DNA of 64,000 bases from Methylomonas aurea. GTDB lineage: Bacteria; Pseudomonadota; Gammaproteobacteria; Methylococcales; Methylomonadaceae. Every line of letters begins with the position of its first letter. Position 1 is the stretch's first letter. Location: assembly GCF_024505045.1 (NCBI RefSeq), contig NZ_JANIBM010000001.1, positions 1 to 64,000 of the forward strand. Direction: 5' to 3'. This document shows, in pieces, positions 1 to 8,474 of the stretch. Below the pieces are notes generated by a model. The model was given only the letters and a program-made list of their open reading frames with translations, did not search any database and was not told where the DNA came from. A program made the position numbers and the translations under genes.

Positions 1-35
1 CGGCGGGATTTGCCGCTGCCGCGCCTAAGCCGGCA

Positions 36-3000
36 TTACTCGCGATCTTTCGCTTCGGCTTGCTTGCGCTCGCGATAGCCGCGCCAGTAACCGGCCGCGA
101 ACAAAGCCAGTACGCTGAACAACAGCCACCAACTTTGCTCCGGGCTCAACGCCTGTTGCTGCTCGCCGCTGTCGTTGGCCGCTTTCTTCTCTTCCATCTC
201 GTAGCCTTCCAAGGGTTGGGCGGCATTCGGCGCGGCTTGCGCTTGAGCGGGAGGTTGTTGAGAAGGCGGTTGCTGAGCCTGTGTTGGCTGCGGTTGTGAC
301 TGAGCCGCTGCTGCGGGCGCCGGAGGTTGCGCTTGCGCCCCCTGCGCCGCGGCTTTTGCAGCCTTGGCCGCGTCCTGCTGCTCGGCCAGTTTGCTGATTT
401 CCGGACTGCTGCACGTGTCTTTATTGCAGGCCACACCGGCTTTGGCGATGACTTCCTTGTTGACCTGTTCCAGCTTGGCTTTCACCGCCGGGTCGGCCTG
501 CCAGTAACCCTTGTTGATCGCCACCAGCATCCGGTCCACCATGGCCTGATAGGCCAGCAGGTTGTCGGCTTGTTCGAACTTCTTCTGAATATCGAGCTGG
601 TATTTGTCCTCGACATAGGTTTCGTACATGGCTTGCCATTTCTCGGCGCCGACTGCTTCCGGCACCGTCACCTGCCAGCCCCACAGGTTTTCCGCGACCA
701 TATTGATGAAGCGGGCACCGGCGTAGCCTTCCTTCAACATCGACTCTATCCATTTCGGGTTCAGGTAACGACTTTGCATTTCCCGGCCCTGGTAACGTTC
801 CAGACTCATGGTCTTGGCGGCGGTCGGGTCGGCCAGATCGGCGACCAGCACGTCCGGGGTCTTGCCGTTGACTTGCCTTGCGGCCATTGCCGTACCGCCC
901 AGGTATTGGAAGAAGTCGTCGCCGTCCAACGAGGCGTAGACGTTGCTGGAGCGACTGTGGATGACCGCGTCGGTGTCTTTCAACGACAACTTGAACAAGT
1001 CCACCGCCAGCGTCGCATCCTTGCTGGCCGCTTCGCCCCAATGGCCGCGGCCGTAAACGTGGTGCATGCGATTGAAGAACACGTCGGCCAGTTGTTTTTC
1101 GTCCGTCCAGGTGTTGGACAGCGGAATCGCCCGATCCAGATTGGTACCGTAAGCGCCGGACGGCACGCTGAACAAGCGGGCCGAAGCCATATCCAGCGCT
1201 TCCTCCGGCTTCAAGCCGCGCTTGACCAATTCGGCCTGGGTTTCTTTGATATGTCGACGCAGCGGGTTGTCGGGCTCGTCTTGTTCCTGGGCCTTGGTTT
1301 CGGCCTGATCCAGCAGTTTAATGACCGAAGCGAACAAGTCGCGGTATAAGCCGGACGGAATAATGGTGACGTCGACGCGCGGCCGTCCCAACGTGTCGCG
1401 GGCAATCACGTCCACGCCCTGGGTGCGGCCGCGTTCGTCCCAATGCGGTTTGACGCCGAGCAGATGCATGATCTCGGCTTCCATCACGCCTTCGTGGCGC
1501 GAGCTTTCCACGCCCCATAAATTGAACACCAACCGTTCCGGATAGTGGCCGTGCTGCTTTTTGAAGTCTTTGACCACTTGCTCAGCCAAGCGCGCGCCTT
1601 CGTTGTAAACCGCTTCGCTGGGTATCCGCGACGGATCGAAGCCGTACAAATCCTTGCCCGTCGGCAGTGCGTCCGGGTTGCGTAACGGATCGCCGCCGCT
1701 GCCGGCCGGGATGTAGCGGCCGGCCAGGGCATCGAGCAACGCATCCATTTCCGCGTTGGCGCTCTCGGCAATCAATTTGGCCGTGGCCTGGACTTTTTGT
1801 TTCAACGCAGCGCCTTTCAGCGTCGGATCGCGGGCGACGACGGCTTCGGCGAAACGCAATCGGGTTGCTTCATCCGGCGCCTTGCCGAAGGTATGCAAGC
1901 CCATTGGCACTTTTTTCTCGCGGATTTCCTTCAGATAATGCTCCAGTTCTTCCAACTGGTCGGCCGTTTCGGCCCGTTGCATTTTCAAGTCTTTCAACAG
2001 CCCGGCCTTGCTGGCGATTTGGTTGATCTCGTCCAAGCGAATCTTCGCCAATTGCTCGCTTTTCTGGGCGGCGACGTTGTAGTCGTCCAACAAACCCGCC
2101 AGTTTGGCCAGTTCCGGATTCAGATCGGCTTTATCGAGCGGCGGTGTCATATGCGAGATGATCGTCGCCATCGCCCGCCGCTTGGCCTGCAAGGCTTCGC
2201 CCACATCGTCCATGATGTAGGGGTAAATCTGCGGCACATCGGCCATCAGAATCTCACCGGGATCGGCGGCGGTGAAACCGACTTCCTTTCCGGAGAGCCA
2301 TTCGTGGGTGGCATGCGTACCGAGATGGATCATCGCGTCGGCGTGGTAGCCTTTTTGTAGCCACAAATAGAACGCCACGTATTGATGATGCGGCGGCATC
2401 GTTACGTCGTGGTACAGTTTTTTGACGTCCTGCTCCGAGCCGCGCGACGGTTGCGGCGCCAACAACAAGTTGCCGTATTGCAGTGCCGGCAGGATCAGAA
2501 AGCGTTGGCCTTTGCTGTCGGTCCAGGCGCCGATTTTGCTGTCTTCCGGCTTGCCCCAAGACTTCAGCATCGCGGCCTTGAAGGTTTCCGGCAGCGCCTC
2601 GAACCACTGCTGATACTCGGCGATCGGCAACAACACCGCGCGGCCGCTGGCGGCGGCCTCGGCAATCGCGCCCGGTTCCCAGTTGCCGAGGTTGATGCCG
2701 TGGTTTTTGACGGCGGCTTTCAAGGCTTCGCCATCGGTCGGTGCGTTACCCAATCGGTAACCTTCCTTGCGCAGCCGCTCCATGATCAACAGCAACGATT
2801 CCGGCAACACATTCAGATACGAGGCGCCGATGTTTTCCTTGCCGGGCGGGTAGTTGTAGTACAGCAATGCGACTTTTTTGTCGGCGTTGGCGGTGCGGCG
2901 CAGTTTCGCCCATTTGTCGAGGCGGTCGGCGTAGCGGGCGACGCGTTCCGGAATCGGCGCTTCGCGGACGAAATCCTGGCCGGTGGCCTGGTCGTGCACG

Positions 3001-4004
3001 CTTTCTTTACTTGCCACCACGGTCGGCGCAATTTCGCCGGCGAATTCCGGCAACGCCACTTGCCAAGCCCGCTCCATCACGTCAAGACCGGTCGCCGATT
3101 CGGTCCACTGCGTTTGGCTCTGGCTGTTCAAGGCGATGCCATTCAACACCGGCACGCCCAAACGCGTCAGCGTCGGTACGGTCTTGTCCGGGCTGGCGCC
3201 GATCTTCAACGCCAGCGCGGCGATGGCTGCGACACGGGATTTGCCGTTGCCGTCGACCAGCATTTTTTCCAGCGTCTTGTCGTAGGGATAGCCGAATACC
3301 GGCAGCACGTTGTAGCCCTTGGCTTCCAATTGTTCGGCCAACGCTTTGACGGTGTCGGTCTGGCCGGACAGCGCCGACGAGCGGTAGAACAGGATCGCGA
3401 TCCAGGGCCGGGCAGCCTGATAGCCGGCATAAGCCTTTTGATAGCTGTCGAAATCGGCAAACAATCGTTTGCTGCGCACATCGAAGGCGCCGATCTCCGG
3501 TTGGGCTTGCGGCGGCGCGATTTCGGCTTGGACATGTTTGAATTTGGCCAGGGCCAGCCGGATCATGTTGGCGGCGTTGTCGGCGCCGCCGGCCGACATA
3601 TAGGCTTGCAGGTCTTTATCCAGTTGCAAGCCGTAATCGGCGAAATCGGCGTCGTAACTCAAACCCACCGCATACAACTTGCCGCCGCGCGCGGCGATTT
3701 GTTTGAACACCGCGCCGCCTTCGCGCAAAATGCCGCGCCCGGTGATTTGCGCCAGTACCAAGTTGGATTGCTGCAATTCGGCCTGCTCGGCTTGCGCCAG
3801 TTTCGAGCTGGAATAAACCCGCAGTTTCACGCCTTGCAGTAGCGGATCGTTTTGCAATTTGCGCGCGGCTTCGACGGCGGTTTGCGAATCCAGGTCGCCC
3901 AAAATCAGGCTCAGGTTAACCTGAGCTTGTTCTGCAAATGCCATAGAGTTAAACACCCATAGCAAAATACATAACAGCCAGCCAAAAAGTTTATTCGGGT
4001 ACAT
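36..4004 (-). CDS. Exported, membrane-anchored CobN/HmuS-type chelatase
   Basis: This 1322-residue protein belongs to the CobN/BchH large chelatase subunit family, which inserts or removes metal in tetrapyrroles. The family signature is visible as H560, H564, H567 and the E568-W569 pair in the HLGTHATHEWLSGKEVG segment. Unlike cytoplasmic CobN, it starts with a signal peptide (residues 1-24, ending SMAFA) and ends with an Ala/Gln/Pro-rich linker (about 1205-1275) and one transmembrane helix (about 1290-1310) with a basic tail. I therefore infer a periplasmic, membrane-tethered catalytic domain. It overlaps the DUF2149 gene by 14 bases, and an ExbB-like gene precedes that one. This trio is the one found with HmuS of Bacteroidetes haem operons. 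No CobS/CobT-type ATPase gene is nearby. The substrate is unknown. The nikR gene upstream suggests a nickel-containing chelate, but cobalt or haem iron remains possible. Confidence 0.85.
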   Translation of the reverse strand: MYPNKLFGWLLCILLWVFNSMAFAEQAQVNLSLILGDLDSQTAVEAARKLQNDPLLQGVKLRVYSSSKLAQAEQAELQQSNLVLAQITGRGILREGGAVFKQIAARGGKLYAVGLSYDADFADYGLQLDKDLQAYMSAGGADNAANMIRLALAKFKHVQAEIAPPQAQPEIGAFDVRSKRLFADFDSYQKAYAGYQAARPWIAILFYRSSALSGQTDTVKALAEQLEAKGYNVLPVFGYPYDKTLEKMLVDGNGKSRVAAIAALALKIGASPDKTVPTLTRLGVPVLNGIALNSQSQTQWTESATGLDVMERAWQVALPEFAGEIAPTVVASKESVHDQATGQDFVREAPIPERVARYADRLDKWAKLRRTANADKKVALLYYNYPPGKENIGASYLNVLPESLLLIMERLRKEGYRLGNAPTDGEALKAAVKNHGINLGNWEPGAIAEAAASGRAVLLPIAEYQQWFEALPETFKAAMLKSWGKPEDSKIGAWTDSKGQRFLILPALQYGNLLLAPQPSRGSEQDVKKLYHDVTMPPHHQYVAFYLWLQKGYHADAMIHLGTHATHEWLSGKEVGFTAADPGEILMADVPQIYPYIMDDVGEALQAKRRAMATIISHMTPPLDKADLNPELAKLAGLLDDYNVAAQKSEQLAKIRLDEINQIASKAGLLKDLKMQRAETADQLEELEHYLKEIREKKVPMGLHTFGKAPDEATRLRFAEAVVARDPTLKGAALKQKVQATAKLIAESANAEMDALLDALAGRYIPAGSGGDPLRNPDALPTGKDLYGFDPSRIPSEAVYNEGARLAEQVVKDFKKQHGHYPERLVFNLWGVESSRHEGVMEAEIMHLLGVKPHWDERGRTQGVDVIARDTLGRPRVDVTIIPSGLYRDLFASVIKLLDQAETKAQEQDEPDNPLRRHIKETQAELVKRGLKPEEALDMASARLFSVPSGAYGTNLDRAIPLSNTWTDEKQLADVFFNRMHHVYGRGHWGEAASKDATLAVDLFKLSLKDTDAVIHSRSSNVYASLDGDDFFQYLGGTAMAARQVNGKTPDVLVADLADPTAAKTMSLERYQGREMQSRYLNPKWIESMLKEGYAGARFINMVAENLWGWQVTVPEAVGAEKWQAMYETYVEDKYQLDIQKKFEQADNLLAYQAMVDRMLVAINKGYWQADPAVKAKLEQVNKEVIAKAGVACNKDTCSSPEISKLAEQQDAAKAAKAAAQGAQAQPPAPAAAAQSQPQPTQAQQPPSQQPPAQAQAAPNAAQPLEGYEMEEKKAANDSGEQQQALSPEQSWWLLFSVLALFAAGYWRGYRERKQAEAKDRE

Positions 4005-4326
4005 AAACCACCTTGCCGTCGTTCAACCGGTATGCGGTGCCCAAACGCTCGCCGGAACCGCTGAGTTTGCGGTCGGTGACCTTGGATACCTTGATTTGCG
4101 AGCCTTTTTTGCTGACGATTTCCATCGTGCCGTCGGCGTTTTGCTTGGTCATCGTCACGGTCGATTCGGGATTCATCAGGTCCAGCATGTTGTAGGCCAT
4201 GAACAAGGCCACCATCATGCTGACGATGAATACCACGCTGGCGTCGAACAGGTTGGCGACGCCGGCGATCGGATCTTCCAACGGCTCGCTGTTGCGGTGC
4301 AGGTTAGAGCGTCTCAGATAGCGCAT
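3991..4326 (-). CDS. DUF2149 membrane protein of the CobN/ExbB set
   Basis: A 111-residue protein with one strong transmembrane segment (about residues 25-48, containing VVFIVSMMVALFMAY) followed by a small periplasmic domain. It matches the DUF2149 family, which accompanies CobN-like and MotA/TolQ/ExbB-like proteins. The topology resembles ExbD/TolR: a short cytoplasmic N-terminus, one helix and a periplasmic domain. I infer it is the stator partner of the ExbB-like protein. The start at 4326 is chosen because an AGGAGG lies six bases upstream; the ATG at 4332 would abut that site. It overlaps the upstream gene by 23 bases and the cobN-like gene by 14, consistent with translational coupling in one operon. 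Confidence 0.8.
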   Translation of the reverse strand: MRYLRRSNLHRNSEPLEDPIAGVANLFDASVVFIVSMMVALFMAYNMLDLMNPESTVTMTKQNADGTMEIVSKKGSQIKVSKVTDRKLSGSGERLGTAYRLNDGKVVYVPE

Positions 4327-4909
4327 GGCCATCCTCCTCTATGCTCGCGTCCGGCACGTCCAACATCCGGCTGGCGGCCAGCTCGGCCTGGTGCCGCATC
4401 GCCGCAAAATCGGCGCGCAGCCATTGTTCGCGCACCAGCGCGATCAAATAAGCCACCACGCCGCAACCGAGGCCGGTCACGGTAGCAGTGAACGCGGTGA
4501 CCATGCTGCCGGCCATGCTCGGGATATTGCCTTGGGCCAAGGCAGCCAGCGAAATGCCCATCGGAATCAAGGTGCCCATCAAACCCAGTGCCGGGCCGAG
4601 TTTGATCACGAAACGGATTTGGTCGAGTTTGACCAATTGCCGGTGCTCGTGGTTTTGCAACAGCAGCTCCAATTCCACATCGAGCGGCGCTTCGGAGCGC
4701 CGGTTTTTACCCAGCGCGACGGCCAGATCGAGATTGAAAAGGCGCACGCTACGCGAGCCGGCTTTGCGCCGGTCCAGCCATTCCTGCAACAATCGGCCGC
4801 AGGCATAGACCGAATAGGCTGCCAACAACGTAACGATCAGCAATACCGGCAGGTATAACGACGACGAAATCCGGTACAGAATGGTTTCTAATAAGTGGGT
4901 CAGTTCCAC
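4304..4909 (-). CDS. MotA/TolQ/ExbB-family proton channel protein
   Basis: A 201-residue inner-membrane protein with three predicted helices: an N-terminal one around residues 15-40, a Gly/Pro-rich helix near 95-122 (LGPALGLMGTLIPMG) and a third near 130-155 (TGLGCGVVAYLIALV). This is the ExbB/TolQ/MotA layout. Such proteins couple the proton gradient to work in the envelope. With DUF2149 as an ExbD-like partner, it probably energises the CobN-like protein or its receptor. The GTG at 4909 is preferred because AGGAGG lies six bases before it; an in-frame TTG at 4924 overlaps that ribosome site. About 220 bases separate it from the HupE gene upstream, so the last three genes may also have their own promoter. 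Confidence 0.8.
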   Translation of the reverse strand: MELTHLLETILYRISSSLYLPVLLIVTLLAAYSVYACGRLLQEWLDRRKAGSRSVRLFNLDLAVALGKNRRSEAPLDVELELLLQNHEHRQLVKLDQIRFVIKLGPALGLMGTLIPMGISLAALAQGNIPSMAGSMVTAFTATVTGLGCGVVAYLIALVREQWLRADFAAMRHQAELAASRMLDVPDASIEEDGHALSETL

Positions 4910-4929
4910 GGCCTTCCTCCTCAAGCATT

Positions 4930-4980
4930 TTTGTAGTTGTTTTAATAAAAAATATTTGTATTCAATCGTTTACCAACCTC
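4930..4980 (-). promoter_or_regulatory. AT-rich possible promoter for the exbB-DUF2149-cobN trio
   Basis: The 51 bases before the ExbB-like gene are markedly AT-rich in otherwise GC-rich DNA. On the minus strand TTGGTA is followed after about 16 bases by TATTTT, a loose -35/-10 pair. This is a weak call by eye, but the position and base composition fit an internal promoter. Confidence 0.3.
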
Positions 4981-4998
4981 CAGACCGGAGCCATGGCC

Positions 4999-5045
4999 AA
5001 ACGGCGGGCAATAGCCGGCCCTGGCTGGAAACAGCCGTTTTTTTT
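4999..5045 (+). terminator. Intrinsic-terminator-like hairpin facing the plus strand
   Basis: On the plus strand GGCTG (5023-5027), loop GAAA and CAGCC (5032-5036) are followed by G and eight T (5038-5045), a good rho-independent terminator shape. A competing longer stem is possible between AAACGGC (4999-5005) and GCCGTTT (5034-5040). No plus-strand gene ends here, because both flanking genes are on the minus strand. A second GC-rich stem (GGCCGGG class, around 5062-5081) lies next to it. Confidence 0.4.
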
Positions 5046-5128
5046 CGGTTTGGAAATCGGTCCCGGCCGCGAGGGGCCGGGTTGCAAAACTATCGGCTGA
5101 CGTAAACCGCGCCGCCGGTCGCAGCCGG

Positions 5129-6226
5129 TTACAACATGGTCCGCTCCACCAGCCAGAAGGCGCCCATCACACTGACCGCGACCGAGCCGCCCTTCAAAAA
5201 CCGGCTGGCCGTTGCGACCTGATTGTTCAGCCACCAGATCAACGGCAGCACCAGCGCCGCGACGGCAATCTGTCCGCTTTCTATGCCTAAGTTGAACGCC
5301 AGCAGCGGCAACAAAATCCCGGTGTCGGCCGCCGAGATGTTCATTTCCTGCAACACCCCGGCAAAGCCGAAGCCGTGGATCAGCCCGAAACCGAAGGTCA
5401 GCCAGTGCCGGCCCTTGGGCTTGTCGCCACGGACAATGTTCTCGATGCCGACGTAGATAATCGTCGCGGCGATGAAGGGTTCGACGAAACTGGCCGGCAA
5501 TTCGACTAGCCGCAATCCGGCGCAGGCCAGGGTGATGGAATGGGCGATGGTAAAGAAGGTGATGATCTTCAACGCCGGCCACAAACTATGTGTCACCGCC
5601 AATAATGCGAACAGGAACAGCAGGTGGTCGTAGCCGGTCAGGATGTGTTCGATACCCAACTTAAAAAAGTCGCCGAACGCCGCGAACGCAGCTTGGGGGG
5701 CTGCCGAGTCCGCGGCGGCGGCGAGAGTCAAATCCAACTGGTCATCGCTGCGGCCCAGCATCTTTTCGGCCAGCGATTTTCCGGCGGCATCGCGTACCGT
5801 CAAATATTGCTGGTGGCCGTCCGGCAGCAATGCCAGAAATCCGGATTGCAGCCGCAACTGGCGCTGCGCCACCAGCGGATACTGCAACTCGACCTGGGCA
5901 TTGTTCTTGCCGTCGTAACTGACCGGGCCGGGCTGGCTCTGCGCGTCGACGCCGTCAACCGCGATACGCAATTGTTCCGCCAGCAGTTTGGCGATGGCGG
6001 GCTTGGCCGCTTCGCGCTCGGCGTCGCTGACCTCGGCGTCGAGATCGCTATCCATCGCCACGAAGGCTTCGATATCCTGCAACGCAAAGGTTGCGGTGGC
6101 CTCGATGTGGTCCGGTTTCAGCGCCAGATCCAGCGAGCTGAGTCCGGGCGCATGGGCGGAGGCCCGACCGGCCATCAAAGCCAACACTATCAGCGGCAGC
6201 CGGGAAGCCGGAATGCGAATTGCCAT
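5129..6226 (-). CDS. HupE/UreJ-type permease with periplasmic N-terminal domain
   Basis: A 365-residue protein with a signal peptide (residues 1-25), a periplasmic domain of about 150 residues and a C-terminal membrane domain of the HupE/UreJ_2 type. The membrane part carries HILTGYDHLLFLFALL and a later LIHGFGFAGVL, the two His motifs typical of the family. HupE/UreJ proteins move nickel, cobalt or copper across the inner membrane. Residues 59-70 (DSDLDAEVSDAE) match a calcium-type EF-hand loop, with acidic side chains at positions 1, 3, 5 and 12. The gene starts 10 bases after the TonB receptor stop, so it is almost certainly in the same operon. I infer it takes in the metal that the receptor brings to the periplasm, or that the CobN-like protein releases there. 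Confidence 0.82.
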   Translation of the reverse strand: MAIRIPASRLPLIVLALMAGRASAHAPGLSSLDLALKPDHIEATATFALQDIEAFVAMDSDLDAEVSDAEREAAKPAIAKLLAEQLRIAVDGVDAQSQPGPVSYDGKNNAQVELQYPLVAQRQLRLQSGFLALLPDGHQQYLTVRDAAGKSLAEKMLGRSDDQLDLTLAAAADSAAPQAAFAAFGDFFKLGIEHILTGYDHLLFLFALLAVTHSLWPALKIITFFTIAHSITLACAGLRLVELPASFVEPFIAATIIYVGIENIVRGDKPKGRHWLTFGFGLIHGFGFAGVLQEMNISAADTGILLPLLAFNLGIESGQIAVAALVLPLIWWLNNQVATASRFLKGGSVAVSVMGAFWLVERTML

Positions 6227-6236
6227 ACCGCTTACC

Positions 6237-8474
6237 TCAGAAATTGATCGAAATGGTGCCGCGGAACATGCGCGGTTCGACCGGATGCTTCAAGATGCCG
6301 AACTGGTTGGGCGAACCGTTCGGGTAGGCGTACTCGTAGGCATAGGCAATGTCGTTGCTTTGCGAGCCGAGGATGTTGAACACGTCGATCTCGAACTTGT
6401 ATTGCTTATGTTTGTAACCGGCGCTGAGGTTGACGATGTTGGTATCACCGGACCAATAATCGACATTGGTATCCGGATCGCGGTCTAGGTAGACCCGGCC
6501 GAAATGCCGCAAGCGAATGGCGCCGAATAGGCCGTTCGGCGCTTCGATCGTAGCGCCGGTGGAAACCACCCGGCCGACCGAATTCGGAACGTAAAGATTG
6601 TTGTCGGCGTATTTGGCGGTGGTCAGCGCAAAGTCGGCATCCAGCGTCAACCAATCGAACGGTTTGTAGTAGTTGGTCAGTTCGATACCGTAACGGTGCG
6701 ATTTGCCGGTTGCTTCCGTGGTACCGGCGTCGCCGACGAATACCAATTCCTGGCTCGACTCCAGCCACCACAGGGCGAAGGTACTGTTCAGGCCCGGTAC
6801 ATAATTGGTACGGATACCGGCCTCGCCGCCGCGCGACCAGGCGGCGGGGCGAATGCGGGCAATCGACAGTCCGGCGTCGTCCACCGCCGGCGAACCGTCG
6901 TTGGGATTGCGTTGCAACGTGGTGCCGCGGGCATCATTGGAGTGGTAACCGTAACCGGCGTTAAAGAAAAATTCGGTGTCGTACCAGGGCCCCAATACCA
7001 AGCTGATTTTCGGACTGACCATAACCTTGCCGCGGCTACCGGAGTTGGCGGCGTTGATCGCCGGATCCTGGTTGCGATTGTCCAGCACCTCGACGTCGTT
7101 ATTGATGAAATCGCCGCGCAGGCCGGCGATGGTACGGACCTTATCGTGCCAATGGGTGGTGTTTTTGAAGTAGGTGCCGACCGTGGTGACGCCGACGTTG
7201 CTGCGGCTGACCGTGTTCATGATCCGGCGCGCTTCGGTTTCGTATAGGCCCAGGCCCATGATCTGGTCGTTACGGAATTGCAGGCCGACACTGTTATCCA
7301 TTTCGAAGCCGAACAATTTGTTGTAACGGGTATGCTCGAAATGGCCGCCGGTTTGTACCCGTTGTTCGGTTTGCAGAATCTGGTCGCCGCCGGCACCGCG
7401 GGTGAAGCCGCTGAAGTTGGAATACAAGTCCAGGTCGGTATACACAGCATAGATATTGGCGTCGTTTTTCCAATTGTCGCCCTGATTCCAGAAGCTGCTG
7501 GACAGACTGTAGCGGTTGGTCTTGCCGCCGTCGGTCGGGTCCATAGAGCCGTATAGCCCGAGACTGCCGTTGTCGATCGCCGCCTGCGGAATCTGGTTGG
7601 TCGCGGTCCAACTGTTGGTATAGGCCTTACCGTTGATCGATAGCCCCCAATCGTCGCCCCCCAAGGTGTAACGCAACTGGCCGTTGAATTTCTTCGAGTC
7701 TTCCGGCACTTGCCAGACACCGTCGTAAAGATTGAATTCGCCGGCATAGAGCAAATCGCCGTCGCCGACTTTCATCGAGTTGGCGACCAAAGTCCGGTAA
7801 TAATCGAACGAGCCGGCGGTGAATTTCAAAATGCCCTGGTCCAGTTTGTCCATCGTGAACATCTTGGCGTAACCGGCCGCGGAAAAATCGCCGACCTCGG
7901 CGTAATACGGGCCTTTGCCGTATTCGACTTTCTTGACCAGTTCCGGAATGATGCTATTGATGTCCATGTAACCCTGACCGTGGGCGTGGGTGGTCATGTT
8001 CATCGGGATGCCATCGACGAAGGTGGTGAAGTCGGTGCCGTGATCCAAATTGAAACCGCGCAGGAAGTATTGGTTAGCCTTGCCGGAGCCGCTGTGCTGG
8101 GTGGCGATGGCGCCGGGCACGACTTCGACCAGCTCACCGTTACGCGAGAACGGCCGGTGCTCGAATTGCTTCTGGCTGACTTCACCTTGCGAGGCCGACG
8201 GCGCGATACCGATCAGATTTTTGCCGCGGCCGTCTTCCTCGACTTGCACCGCTTCCAGTTCTTCCGACTTTTCCGCTTTTTTGGCTTTGTTGGCGGTTTT
8301 GACCGCCGGCTTATCCTCTTCTGCAGCGGCGACGGCAACCATATCCGGCGCCGGCTCGGCCAACACTTCGGCCCCGGCCAAACCGAGGGCGATTTCCAGG
8401 CCAACGGCCATTAGTGTTTTGGGAAACAGCGCGGCGCGCCGGGTCAGGCGAAGTGGGTACATATTCTTCCTCAT
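6237..8474 (-). CDS. TonB-dependent outer-membrane receptor (metal-linked)
   Basis: A 745-residue receptor with an N-terminal signal peptide, an Ala/Lys-rich stretch, a TonB-box-like LEAVQVEE (about residues 73-80), a plug domain (about 85-210, with LRGFNLDHGTDFTTFVDGIP) and a 22-strand-type barrel ending in the C-terminal phenylalanine of SINF. The plug includes THAHGQGYMD, a His-containing segment that could face a metal ligand; this is speculation. Its ATG overlaps the stop of the preceding HupE-like gene in an ATGA, so the two are translationally coupled. The genes around it (nikR, two HupE permeases, CobN-like chelatase) point to uptake of a metal or metal chelate, most likely nickel. 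Confidence 0.85.
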   Translation of the reverse strand: MRKNMYPLRLTRRAALFPKTLMAVGLEIALGLAGAEVLAEPAPDMVAVAAAEEDKPAVKTANKAKKAEKSEELEAVQVEEDGRGKNLIGIAPSASQGEVSQKQFEHRPFSRNGELVEVVPGAIATQHSGSGKANQYFLRGFNLDHGTDFTTFVDGIPMNMTTHAHGQGYMDINSIIPELVKKVEYGKGPYYAEVGDFSAAGYAKMFTMDKLDQGILKFTAGSFDYYRTLVANSMKVGDGDLLYAGEFNLYDGVWQVPEDSKKFNGQLRYTLGGDDWGLSINGKAYTNSWTATNQIPQAAIDNGSLGLYGSMDPTDGGKTNRYSLSSSFWNQGDNWKNDANIYAVYTDLDLYSNFSGFTRGAGGDQILQTEQRVQTGGHFEHTRYNKLFGFEMDNSVGLQFRNDQIMGLGLYETEARRIMNTVSRSNVGVTTVGTYFKNTTHWHDKVRTIAGLRGDFINNDVEVLDNRNQDPAINAANSGSRGKVMVSPKISLVLGPWYDTEFFFNAGYGYHSNDARGTTLQRNPNDGSPAVDDAGLSIARIRPAAWSRGGEAGIRTNYVPGLNSTFALWWLESSQELVFVGDAGTTEATGKSHRYGIELTNYYKPFDWLTLDADFALTTAKYADNNLYVPNSVGRVVSTGATIEAPNGLFGAIRLRHFGRVYLDRDPDTNVDYWSGDTNIVNLSAGYKHKQYKFEIDVFNILGSQSNDIAYAYEYAYPNGSPNQFGILKHPVEPRMFRGTISINF

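Noticed and set aside
2382-3842. Long plus-strand open frame opposite the CobN-like gene (and another at 327-1349)
   Set aside because: Both lie wholly antisense to a gene with clear family motifs. Long antisense frames are common in GC-rich DNA, and their products have no recognisable domain or ribosome site.
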